The notes under the pieces are model-generated. The model made no database searches and was not told the origin of the DNA. It was given only the letters and a program-made list of their open reading frames with translations. From Zygnema cylindricum (taxonomy: Eukaryota; Streptophyta; Zygnematophyceae; Zygnematales; Zygnemataceae): a DNA stretch of 63,132 nt. Shown here piece by piece: positions 11,080 through 20,122 of the stretch. Position 1 is the stretch's first letter. Each line of letters begins with the position of its first letter. The stretch spans positions 10,062-73,193 of the forward strand of contig JBBHKE010001707.1 in the NCBI GenBank assembly GCA_037447655.1, in the 5' to 3' direction. Both the position numbers and the translations under genes were made by a program.

Positions 11080-13035
11080 CTACTTACTTTCAACTCCCAT
11101 CAAAAACAACAAATATATATATATATATATATATTTTCTTTCCTTTTTCCTTTTTCCTTCATGAAGCTTCAAGCGAATATTTTTATATTTAAGAAAGTGT
11201 ATTAGATGACCAAAAATAATTTCATCTTGTCGATCATACATTTTATTTTGCATGCCACTTTTCAAAAATTCGATCAAAGATTTTATCCACCTCCTTCCCT
11301 TTTCATCCAACCAAAATCTACTTTCTATTTTGCATTTCCAACAATCAGCCCCATCCCCAACCTGCAACACATACCCGGATGATAACCCTTTTACAGGCAC
11401 ATCTTCACAAGAGACATCACACCAAGTAGTGATGTCAAATCCATCCACCTCCAAATATTCCCAAAAACCACTAGTCCCCACTAAGTTCCTCATAAGATCT
11501 ACATCTTCCGTACTCATATTTTTATCCATGATAATTACCCCATTTTGTGAACTTCCCTTACTTTCTCCCATGGAATTCTTTCCACTATCACTTTCTATTT
11601 TAATTCCCAATAAATATTTTTTCTCCCCTAAACCTTTAGTCAAATATTTCTCTTCTCCCCTATCCTTTAAAACCCCCTCTAGAATTAATTCTCCCCTTTC
11701 CTCGGAATCCGTTGAAGTCTCCCTTTCCGACCAGTTTTCTGTTTCCAAAATATTTATGAAACTATCCTCAATATTTTGAACTTCCTCAAGTATCTCCTCT
11801 CTCTTTACTTCCCTTATACCTCCAAAAGCACACTGTTGCCTTCGTCCAATTTCTGTGTACTTTTCTCTCTTCCCCATTCTACCGATGTGAAGAAGCTCCA
11901 ATTTTTCTTCATCCACTTTCTCCTCTTCCTCTTCGTCCTCCTCATCCACATTCCAACTTCTAAGTTTTTCCAAACAAGGGTATTCCTCCATATAATGACC
12001 AGGTTCCCTACAAAAGAAGCAAACCCCTTTTTTCAAAGCTCCCGTGCCTTTTCCTCTCCCTCTCTTTCCACCAAAGTTCCGATAAGGTTTACCTTTGTCT
12101 TTCTTTCTCTCATCACGCTTCCGCTCGTCACCACCGTTCCTCTCATCACGCTCCCGCTCGTCAGCGCCGTTCCTCTCATCACGCTTCCGCCAATCACCAC
12201 CAGCTGAAAAAGTATTAACCCTGTCCTTTCCCCAACGAAGCTCCAAAGTGCTTTCCCTCACAAGAACTATCCCCATGGTAAAGCCCCAAGTCCATGAGGA
12301 GCCATCCATTGCTTGCATACGACAAATGATGTTTTCGTACTCATCTGGGAGTTTCATAAGTAGTGTATTAATCTTACTCTCCTCAGATTCTACATATCCC
12401 GCACTAGTAAGCTCAACGTATAACTTAGCAATATCATTGCAAAACTCTATCATGCTACCGTCTTTATAAACGTAGGCATCTATTTCCTGTTTTACTAATT
12501 GCTGCCTCTGAATAGTCTCACTCTTATAACTCTGAATTAGTGCTTCCCATATATCTGAAGCTTTGGTTAGACTTAAAAGAGTGATAGCTATCGACTTAGA
12601 CACATATCTAAGTATGAGATGTTTTGCTATAATGTTTTTGTATTCCCATATTTTTGTGTCATTTTCTTCAGTTTTAATCCCTACATGTGGTACCATAGCT
12701 GAGAGCTTAGCTCCCCTCACCATAGGTGTCCCTTTTTCCTTCTCCCTTATTTCCCTATCCACGGAAAGACTTTTCCCTTCACCTTCCGTTGCATCTGAGC
12801 TCCGGTTGTTATTCTGGGCAGCCTCAGAAGAATCTCCATAGTAAGCTCCTCCAAAGCCAGGTGGCCGACATCTCACTTGTCCCGAAACAATTCCCCATAA
12901 GTTTTTCTCAAAAAGCAATCCCGCCATTGTAAACTCCCAATAAGTGAAGTCTGTTCCATCGAACATAGGCACCCTACATGGTGGGCCCATAACCTGAAAC
13001 TCTGAGACCTCCATTGGCCCTCTGATTATGCACAT
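11080..13035 (-). CDS. Gag polyprotein with fused RT/RNase H remnant
   Basis: One open frame of 651 codons. N-terminal capsid-like part with FDGTDFTYWEFTMAGLL, followed by LLSLTKASDIWEAL and LLMKLPDEYENI, typical of copia gag (UBN2-type). Residues about 278-312 are tandem acid/arginine repeats (DERNGxDERxR). The zinc knuckle near residue 335 reads CFFCREPGHYMEEYPC: the fourth ligand of CX2CX4HX4C is Tyr, with a Cys two residues later. An acidic stretch follows, then CAFGGIRE, where relatives continue into protease. The C-terminus instead resembles worn RT (YLLGIKIE) and RNase H (DITTWCDVS, SGYVLQVGDGA), fused in frame. The ATG at 13,035 lies in the LTR; internal in-frame Mets include one inside the primer-binding site (12,990) and MFDG, so the true start is uncertain. 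Confidence 0.8.
   Translation of the reverse strand: MCIIRGPMEVSEFQVMGPPCRVPMFDGTDFTYWEFTMAGLLFEKNLWGIVSGQVRCRPPGFGGAYYGDSSEAAQNNNRSSDATEGEGKSLSVDREIREKEKGTPMVRGAKLSAMVPHVGIKTEENDTKIWEYKNIIAKHLILRYVSKSIAITLLSLTKASDIWEALIQSYKSETIQRQQLVKQEIDAYVYKDGSMIEFCNDIAKLYVELTSAGYVESEESKINTLLMKLPDEYENIICRMQAMDGSSWTWGFTMGIVLVRESTLELRWGKDRVNTFSAGGDWRKRDERNGADERERDERNGGDERKRDERKKDKGKPYRNFGGKRGRGKGTGALKKGVCFFCREPGHYMEEYPCLEKLRSWNVDEEDEEEEEKVDEEKLELLHIGRMGKREKYTEIGRRQQCAFGGIREVKREEILEEVQNIEDSFINILETENWSERETSTDSEERGELILEGVLKDRGEEKYLTKGLGEKKYLLGIKIESDSGKNSMGESKGSSQNGVIIMDKNMSTEDVDLMRNLVGTSGFWEYLEVDGFDITTWCDVSCEDVPVKGLSSGYVLQVGDGADCWKCKIESRFWLDEKGRRWIKSLIEFLKSGMQNKMYDRQDEIIFGHLIHFLKYKNIRLKLHEGKRKKERKYIYIYIYLLFLMGVESK
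12979..12994 (-). promoter_or_regulatory. Primer-binding site for half initiator tRNA-Met
   Basis: Directly after the LTR end TTTCA the minus strand reads GGTTATGGGCCCACCA. This is the exact complement of TGGTGGGCCCATAACC, the anticodon arm of plant-type initiator tRNA-Met including the CAU anticodon. Drosophila copia and yeast Ty5 prime from a cleaved 5' half of the same tRNA at this site. The usual 3'-end site TGGTATCAGAGC is absent here. The tRNA sequence is from memory. Confidence 0.8.
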
Positions 13036-14185
13036 CCAAAAGAAGCTAATCTAGATAGTGCCGACTCCAAGTTGATATAAACCCAAGTGACTGACCCCTT
13101 GACAGTCAGAAGCCCAATATAGATTCACCCCTGTGAAATAACACTTTCTGTGTGCTCAGTTCCACCACAGAATGCAAAGTTAGAATATGAGATTTGGACA
13201 CATTCACCCACTTTGACTTTCCCTTAGAAATGCAGCCACCCTGGCAGACAAAAACTTTGACGACTACACCCTTGTGTAGCCTAGACTCCCCTGAGTCTGG
13301 AGCAAAAAGAATCACTGAAAATGGTCAAGTAAATTGATAGTTATGGCTGATCAAAGTTTGCCATTTATACAAGGTGCTCTCTAGGAGAGACAGCTATCTA
13401 CCCAAAATTTTCTAAGTCCTATTCCCCCTCTAAAACTCTATCTACTGGAGTACGGCACCAATCAAATTACTGTGTCGTATAGAAAAGTACAGGTGCCGGT
13501 GTACTTTCTGTACGGCCATTGTACAACATGGCCAAATTGTCGACACGTGTCATAGCCGGATTTGTTTCCGCAATCTCCGGAGTTGCCGCAATCCAACATT
13601 GTCGCGCCACGTGTCACATGACGTTGCGATGGATGAAAAATGCCAAAAGTACATGTTCCGTGATCGCGGCACCTATCGTGGTCGTCCAATCAAACCGGAT
13701 ACAATTTTAGTCGTTGAAAATACGCGGGCGATATTTGTTTCGCGTTCGAAACAAATGCGCGGTATCCGTTTCATAAAATACATTAAATCGTACTCCGTAC
13801 TATACAAAACTGTATCTATGTATTGCGTATCTATTTCACGTTATACGAACTAGTCTACGTGTACAAATATAAATATCTGCAATACCTAATGTACCCTAGC
13901 ACTGGCACTAGTCATATTGGTTAAAGCTTACGGCTAGTTAGACGGAAGAAAGGTACCAGGATCGAATCCTGGGTCCGTCAATCCTTTTAGATAACTCTAT
14001 CAAGATTGGCCTTCCTGTCCTCTTTGGACAGCGTAGGCATCAATGGATCCAACTCCTCCTTAAGTCTTCAGTGACTACGACAAGTGTGGGGACTTGAGTG
14101 AAGAGTTAGAGGCAGGCTGTCACTGTCCCCTTTTTGCCTTTTATATTTACAAACTCTAGACCTAGCAAATACTTAAATTTTAACA
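12995..14185 (-). repeat. 5' LTR of gag-only element
   Basis: 1,191 bp, TG...CA on the minus strand. TATA box at 13,361-13,373 (minus CTTGTATAAATGG), palindrome at 13,474-13,513, antisense tRNA-like unit at 13,911-14,135. The in-frame ATG of the gag frame lies 40 bp before its end. Confidence 0.9.
13911..14135 (+). ncRNA. Antisense tRNA-like Pol III module plus hairpin (copy 4)
   Basis: Near-identical to copy 3 (same element). TTTT at 13,985-13,988; hairpin 14,050-14,109 with loop core GTGACTACGACAAGT; T5 run 14,131-14,135. Confidence 0.6.
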
Positions 14186-14190
14186 TTAAA

Positions 14191-14863
14191 TACCTTATAG
14201 CCCACGGATTCATCATCATAACCCATAAAAATTCCTGGAATCGATTTCGGACTAAGCTTAGAAATAGGGAGATTATCCAAAATATAACATTTACTCCCAA
14301 AAACCTGGAAGTGACTAACATTCGGTTTTCTTCCGGTGCACACTTCATATGGTGTTTTCCCTTTTACTGCTCTAGTCTCTATTCTATTTCTAATATACGA
14401 CGCACACGAGAAAGCTTTACCCCAAAATTTGAAATCTATTCCCTTATCTAGTTACATAGATTTTGCACTTTTTGTTAGAGTTCGGTTGAGTCTTTCGGAT
14501 ACTCCATTCTGTTCCAGAGTATAAGGAATTATAAATTGCTAAGAAATGCCATTGTCTTTTAAATATTCACAAATGTATGAGAAATATATTCCCCTCCGTT
14601 GTCGGACCGAAGGGAAAGGATCGGTTTCCCATGAAGTTTTTCGGCCCATACCCGAAAATGCTTGAAGTGAGTGAGCACTTCACTCTTTTCTTTCATAAAG
14701 TAAACCTTGCTATATCTTGAGAAGTCATCTGTAAAAGTGACCAAAAACCGGTTGCCATTGAGTGAAGGAAATTTTGATGGTCCCCACATATCCGAATGAA
14801 TAATTTGAAACAAATACGTGGCCTGGGTATCCGCAATTTGAGGTAGTGGCAGCTTATGAAGTT
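14191..14863 (-). pseudogene. Copia integrase fragment, truncated at LTR junction
   Basis: Begins exactly at the inner end of the LTR (14,864) in mid-domain: LHKLPLPQI, then the DDE core with IIHSDMWGPS and SLRSDNGGEYIS, the ERLNRT region with two stops and a frameshift near 14,555, and the C-terminal IPGIFMGYDDESVGYKVF, ending at the TTAAA target site of the gag-only element. The frame continues beyond that element at 9,865. The first part of the polyprotein (gag, protease, zinc finger) is missing. Confidence 0.8.
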
Positions 14864-15917
14864 TGAAACTCAAAGACCTCCATAAGTCCTCAGAGTGGAC
14901 AGCTTCCAAGAAGCCTCTAGGATAACCCTAACCCCTTTGTGTTTTAGCAAAAATAACTGCCACCCTGGCAGACAATAACTTTGACCAACCTCACCCGAGT
15001 GAAGGGAAGACTCCCATGAGTCGATAGCAAAAAGAATCCCTGAATTTGCTCCCCTGAGCAGTAAGTTATGGAGGGTCAAAGTTGGCCTTTTGTACAAAAG
15101 CTCTCTGGGAGAGAGGGTCCTATCTCCTAATTTTTCTAAGTCCTATCTCTCTCACAGACTCTATCTACTGATGTACGGAGCCAACCAAAGTACACTTTCG
15201 TACACAAAAGTACAGCTGCCGGTGTACTTTTTAAACGGCCATTGTACGACATGGCCTAAATGTCGACACATGTCATATCCGATTCGGTGCAGTAATCTCC
15301 GGAGATACCACGATCCAATGTAATTTCGCCACGTGTCATCCGATGTGGCGATGACCACAAACCGCCGAAATTCTCTTCCGCGATCTCGGCGTTAATTTCG
15401 GCCGTCGGATTAAATTCACATTAAATCGTAGCCGTAAGAAATACATGCGCGGTATTTGTTTCGCTAAAGAAATAAATGTGCGGTATTCGTTTCTTATCCG
15501 TACTTTTACATTACTGGATCTATGTCTCCCGTAAAACTGTTTTAGTTAAATAAACTATCCTACATATTAATATTTAAGTAATTATCAAACCCTACAATAT
15601 GTAACACTATGTCTAGACTTAACGGTTAAGGCTACCGGCTACGGGCAGTTTACCGTCCGGTAGGTACTAGGATCAAATCCAGGGGAAAACACATGTTTTA
15701 TTAGTAAATAACCCAACGGTAAATAAACTAATATATATATTTCCCGTAAACCTCTGGATAGCCTAGGTAGCCTTGGCTCAAGCTTCCTCTCCAACTTCTC
15801 AATGACTGCGACAAATTTGAGAGTTGAAGAGAGAAGTTAGAGGTAAAGTGCCTCGGCTTCTTTCTATATTTCTATTTAGATCTAGAAAATACTTTAAATA
15901 GACGATTAATTTCTTCA
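14864..15917 (-). repeat. 5' LTR of chimeric element (LTR-T family)
   Basis: 1,054 bp, starts TGAAGAAATT, ends GAGTTTCA; partner of 3,766-4,818. The inner side joins integrase sequence with no primer-binding site. Palindrome at 15,200-15,238; GACTC-ATGG-GAGTC hairpin near 15,010. Confidence 0.85.
15616..15840 (+). ncRNA. Antisense tRNA-like Pol III module plus hairpin (copy 2)
   Basis: A-box-like GGTTAAGGCTACCGG and B-box-like AGGATCAAATCC, with weaker T-arm pairing than the other copies; TTTT at 15,696-15,699. Hairpin 15,786-15,832, loop AATGACTGCGACAAAT. The most degenerate of the seven copies. Confidence 0.45.
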
Positions 15918-16620
15918 TTGATCACTTGTAATTCTGAGGTGAGCATTTTTTCCTCCCATTTCTTGTCCTTCAACGACAATCCATATTGAATCATAGCCTT
16001 CCCTTCGTAGCCCATCCCATGCTTGTCCTTCATTGCGTTGACTTTACGAATTGAATCGTGAGCCATCCTAAGGAAGAAAGCCTTTTCGGGCCCGAGTAGC
16101 TTCCTCAACCAACCCTTGCCACTCGGATGGGACCACGCATGCTCCTCAATACCGTTTATTTTCCAATTCTCCCATTTTTGCGCCAAAACCTCCTTATCTT
16201 TTCCTCCTTCTACGAACATAATTGTAGTTTGCCCTTTTGGGCTCGGGCGATAATGCTATGCTTTTCGAAAAAGCGTTCAATCCAACGCCGAGTGATTTTG
16301 GGGTCGATCTCTTGACCATTGTCGTCGATAAATTCCAGGGCACCATCCTTCTTCATTTCGGTAATGATGTATTTTGCTATTTTTCCCACAATGATAATCA
16401 TCATTTTTATGCCCGCCTTTTGGAATCGGTAGAGTTCATCCACTAAGTCCATGTGAACCTTCACCACCTATGGTAACTCTTTCCTACCCCTTCCCGTTAA
16501 CACCTTCATTACCGCCACGCTTCTCTTTCCAAAACCCGAAAAATATAGGGTGAGAGTACTTTCTTCTATCCCTTTTAGTACTGCCACCCTTTCTACCCAC
16601 CACCGCCTTGCCTTTTGGTA
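15918..16620 (-). pseudogene. 5' part of split gene with CENP-B/Tc5-like helix-turn-helix
   Basis: Minus-strand coding sequence upstream of the retroelement insertion. The block beginning at 16,467 contains the motif ITRRWIERFFEKHSIIAR, which resembles the second helix-turn-helix of CENP-B/Tc5/pogo-type DNA-binding domains; a frameshift or lost intron near 16,215 then shifts into a basic, lysine- and tryptophan-rich segment that runs to 15,918. A further segment at about 16,490-16,600 (GRKGGSTKRDRRKYSHP) could be an upstream exon. No DDE triad is visible, so transposase identity is an inference from the DNA-binding motif and the flanking subterminal repeats. It may instead be an accessory protein or a host gene. 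Confidence 0.5.
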
Positions 16621-16699
16621 TTCTGCAATTGGAGTAAGGAAAGAAAATAAAATAGTGAGTGAAGATATACATAAAAAGCGTCAAACAATACAGATTGAG

Positions 16700-16905
16700 A
16701 ATTGCTTCAGCGACGAGGATCTGTCGTCGCCTAATTTAGTGACGAGCAACTGTCGTCGCTGAATCAGCGACGATAGGTGTTTGCCGCTGAATTAGGCAAC
16801 GACAAATCATTGTCGCTCTAAAATATAACTTTTGGAGAGTTATGGTTCAACGACGAGTGGTATTCGTCGTTGGTTTACTAATGAGGCGTTGTCGACGCTT
16901 TATTC
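16700..16905. repeat. Second AGCGACGA hairpin cluster
   Basis: Repeated arms such as TTCAGCGACGA, GTCGTCGC and CAACGACGA, in both orientations. They match the cluster at 3,106-3,290 and lie just upstream of the helix-turn-helix gene, as subterminal repeats would. The outer end is cut off by the LTR that begins at 16,912. Confidence 0.6.
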
Positions 16906-16911
16906 AACTTA

Positions 16912-17917
16912 TGAAATTATGTGTCCTTCATTGGACTACAGAATCTAAGAAGCCTCTAGATAGTTTCTAACTAACCAACTTCAAGCCACAACCATAACTG
17001 CCTTAGAAGGCAAACTGACAAAGTGAATGCACCCTTGTGCAGCATGGACTCCCTTGAGTCCGTAGGAAAAAGAATCTTTGAAAACGGACAACCAGCCGAT
17101 TAACTATGAGGTGGCAAAGGTGCCAAGTTTATACAAATTCTCAAAGGGAGAGAGGTCACTACCTACCAAATTCTCTTTGTCCTAAACCCCTCTCACAACC
17201 CCTATCTACTGACGTACGAACCAATCAAATGAATGTAGGGTATAAAAAGGTACTACGGCCGATGTACTTTCTGTACGGCTTGTGTACGGCAAGCCTATTG
17301 AGTGGACGCGTGACCACTTTTAACTCATCCTTCTGTTCTCCAGAATTCCCGCGACCAAATGTTATCCCTCCACGTGTTGTCAGGTCATGCCACGTCCACA
17401 AACCGAGAAGATGACCACTCCGCGATTTTGGCAGCGATATGTGTTGTCGGATCAGAAATCGACATTCAATATTGGCCGTCGAAACAAATGTCCGATTCAT
17501 TTGTTTCATGCGAGATAATATTTGCACTATATAACACTTGGTTCAATGTTCTTTCGTTCGTCATTCCGTTAATCGAATTCATGGTCTAAACAGTGTTTAA
17601 ATAATTATCAAACCCAATGTATCCTAACGGATTTCTACGACAGACTGGTTAGGGCTAACGGCTACGCCGCGCATTGCAGGTTAGAGGTTCGAGTCCTGCC
17701 GAACTGAACCTTTTGTTGAGAGTGACATAAGTCACTCTTTAGTCCTTTCTGCTGAACTAGGACAGCCATGGCTCAACCACCCTCTCTATCACTCAGTGGC
17801 TACAACCAGTATGGTGGGTAGAGAGAGGAGGTGGAGGCAAGCTGTCCGACTTTTTCTTTTCTTATTTGTATTGAACTATTAAATAGAAAATACCATAAAA
17901 ATCTAATAATTTCAACA
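16912..17917 (-). repeat. 3' LTR of copia element E (LTR-T family)
   Basis: 1,006 bp, minus strand starts TGTTGAAATTATT after polypurine tract AAAATAAAGGGAG (17,918-17,930) and ends ATAATTTCA. Contains a palindrome at about 17,240-17,278 and a GGACTC-AAGG-GAGTCC hairpin near 17,048-17,063. Confidence 0.8.
17641..17855 (+). ncRNA. Antisense tRNA-like Pol III module plus hairpin (copy 5)
   Basis: TGGTTAGGGCTAACGG resembles a tRNA D-arm/A box and GGTTCGAGTCC matches the B-box consensus exactly; GCAGG/CCTGC pair around it. TTTT at 17,711-17,714. Hairpin 17,776-17,834 has a CCACC...GGTGG stem unlike other copies and the loop CAGTGGCTACAACCAGT. GACAGC/GCTGTC closes it; TTTTT at 17,851-17,855. Confidence 0.6.
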
Positions 17918-17930
17918 CTCCCTTTATTTT

Positions 17931-19440
17931 CTAGTCTAACTTTAACTTCAGTCCATACTTTTCTCTACAATATTTTAACTTTGGATAAGGCACTGGTTTT
18001 GTCATCATATCAGCCACTATTTCCTCATCTGATTTATATACAAGATTCACAATCTTATTCTCAAATTTTTCTCTCACAAAACTCAACCTTATGTCCATAT
18101 GCTTAGCTTTGAAATGATGTTTTGGATTAGCTGCAATTGGAATGGCAGCTTGATTATCACAAAACACTTCATGCACCCCCTTCATCATATACTCGAGTTC
18201 TTGCAACAAGGACTTGACCCACATCAACTCTTTCACAGCAGAACGAAAGGCCATGTACTCAGCCTCCATATTTGATTGACCAACCAGCTTTTGTTGCTTA
18301 CTGCTCTAACAACATGCACCTTCCCCCACATACAACACATACCCAGAAGTGCATCTTCTCATAGGTGCATCCCCCAAAGTAGCATCACTCCAAGTAGTAA
18401 TAACAGTGTGCTCCCCTCCCAAATGCAACCATAACTCTCTGGTTCCAACAAAATACCTCATGCCTTCCAATCTCTCTTCCTAAGATCGTTAAGACTCCTA
18501 CTGAGGTTCCTACTACTGCCGCTATGTCCGGTCTTGTATAGATCATAAAAAATATCAAACTTCGTACGACCTATCTATAAGGAATAGACTTTATAAACTC
18601 TCTCTTCTATGGACTTATTGAATCATCTACGATTATCACTCCTTCACTCCCATCACTTACTTTCTTCAAGTCCATTGGAATGGTACAATTGTTTACCTTT
18701 TCCATCAAGAATTTCTCAAGCCTATTACCTATTGCTTCTTTCTGAGTAAAACTAATAATCCTTTTCTCCCTATCTCTCTCCATTTGGATCCCCAAAATAT
18801 ATCTTGCCTCCTCTAAATCCTTCATTTCAAATCTTCTTCTATGATCTTTCTTTAACTTATTGATCTTTTCCAAAGATTTACTCAACAGAAGCTGAGCATC
18901 CACATAAATTACAATAAAAAAGACACCATTCTCATCTTCAAAGATATAGATAGAATGGTCAGAGCTGATCCGGATATATCCCAGACCGGTGAGAAACTCA
19001 TCTAGTTTCTTATTCCATGGTCGTGGAGCCTACTTCAGTCCATATAAGGACTTAATGAGCCTGCAGACTTTGCTCTCTTCTCCTTCCTTAACAAATCTCT
19101 CTGGTTGCCACATGAAAACTTCTTCCTCAAACTCACCATTAAGAAAGGCAGTCTTAATATCCATCTGGTGTATTTCCCATGTCTTCCACTGCTACTAGAC
19201 TAAGGAGAATCCTTACTAATGGGAACCGAACAACAAGAGCAAAAGTCTCCTCATAGTCAATCCCCTCCTTTTGGGTGAACCCCTTTGCTACCAATCGAGC
19301 CTTATATCTCTCAATAGTATTATCTGGGTTTAGTTTTAGTTTAAACAACCATTTACAGCCAATCGGTTATTTGTCCGGAGGACAATCCGCTAGTTCCTAA
19401 GTGTTTGCTTCCCTGATAGAGGCCATCTCATCATTTATGG
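17931..19440 (-). pseudogene. Copia RT and RNase H of element E, decayed
   Basis: RT N-terminal part near 19,154-19,430 ([25 protein letters not shown]). The catalytic box at about 18,900 reads IYVDAQ, so the second Asp of YVDD is lost. It continues with ARYILGIQMERDRE and SFTQKEAIGNRLEKF at 18,607-18,860. RNase H at 17,931-18,269 has EAEYMAF, FCDNQAAIPIA and ADMMTKPVPYPK. Stops and frameshifts lie in between, for example near 18,300 and 18,480-18,600. Confidence 0.8.
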
Positions 19441-20122
19441 CTCCAATCCATGTGTTTTTCTTCGGACTATTTACTGCCTCCAAGTATGAAAAAGGCTCAT
19501 TTGGGTGAGATAGCTTAGTTACCTTGTGAGCGGCATGTTTTTCTTGAACCGTTTTGTTAATCTTTCTCCCTCCCTCAAACTTCGAAGCTTAGATGGAGGG
19601 AAGTCTTAGATTTCTTCTTACTGTCTCATCGGTTCCCCTATCCAAAGAGGTCAGTTCTGGTTCCTCCTCTTCTGTCTCCTAGAAGTCCATAGGAATATGT
19701 GGGGTTTCCAAAGGATCGCATGTGTCTTGGATCTCCCCTGAATCAGCAATCCTTGTTTCACTCATGTCCCTTTCGGGAACGAAAGAGTCCTCCTAACCTT
19801 CAGACTCAAATATTATTCTTATCTTCTTGGTATATTTAAAGGGGTCAAATGACTTCCCTTCATCCATGACAACTAGGTGTTTGACAAAAATGATATCTCT
19901 CTTTGCTAAATCATAGACTCTATATCCCTTGACATTCTCATCATATCCTACAAATTATCCATGTTTTCCCTTATCATCTAGTTTCCAATTTTCCCTATCC
20001 GTGTCAAGACTTTAGACTTGGCTACCAAATACTTTAAGGTAAGAGATTTCTGGTTTCCTTCCCACCCATCTCCCATAAGGTGTCATTCGCGTTACAGCTG
20101 AGGTAAGGACTCTAATCTTAAT
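19441..20122 (-). pseudogene. Integrase C-terminus and linker of element E
   Basis: The minus-strand sequence continues the integrase (the VKGYRVYDLAK-like block near 19,900) into the acidic linker before RT. Several stops and indels are present. It parallels 4,989-5,372. Confidence 0.6.

Larger units (their letters stand above)
9871..14185 (-). mobile_element. Gag-only LTR retrotransposon (TR-GAG-like)
   Basis: A complete 4,315-bp insertion: 5' LTR 12,995-14,185, primer-binding site 12,979-12,994, one 651-codon gag-derived frame, polypurine tract 11,062-11,075, 3' LTR 9,871-11,061. Target duplication TTAAA is at 9,866-9,870 and 14,186-14,190. Both LTRs are exactly 1,191 bp and differ at roughly two dozen positions by eye (about 2%), so insertion is fairly recent. 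It lacks protease, integrase and a usable RT, so it must depend on another element. It lies inside the integrase-RT region of the chimeric element and separates 14,191 from 9,865. Confidence 0.85.
3766..15917 (-). mobile_element. 12.15-kb chimeric copia-type LTR retrotransposon
   Basis: Bounded by two LTRs of 1,053 bp (3,766-4,818) and 1,054 bp (14,864-15,917) of the same subfamily. The 5-bp target-site duplication TTGAT is at 3,761-3,765 and 15,918-15,922, so this is one insertion event into the split transposon-like gene. Reading on the minus strand the interior is: part of an integrase (interrupted by the gag-only element), linker, RT, RNase H, a second kind of LTR (about 6,840-7,787), then gag, protease, integrase and an RNase H tail with most of RT deleted. 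No primer-binding site follows the 5' LTR; it joins straight into mid-integrase. The interior is therefore a fusion of two elements. Confidence 0.75.

Noticed and set aside
12095-12469. Plus-strand frames opposite the gag gene
   Set aside because: Antisense shadows of the tandem acid/arginine repeat in gag; no independent support.
17641-17714. True tRNA gene
   Set aside because: A- and B-box motifs and a T-arm-like hairpin are present, but no standard acceptor stem and anticodon arm can be folded, and the same segment recurs in LTRs with different sequences. I annotate it as tRNA-like only.
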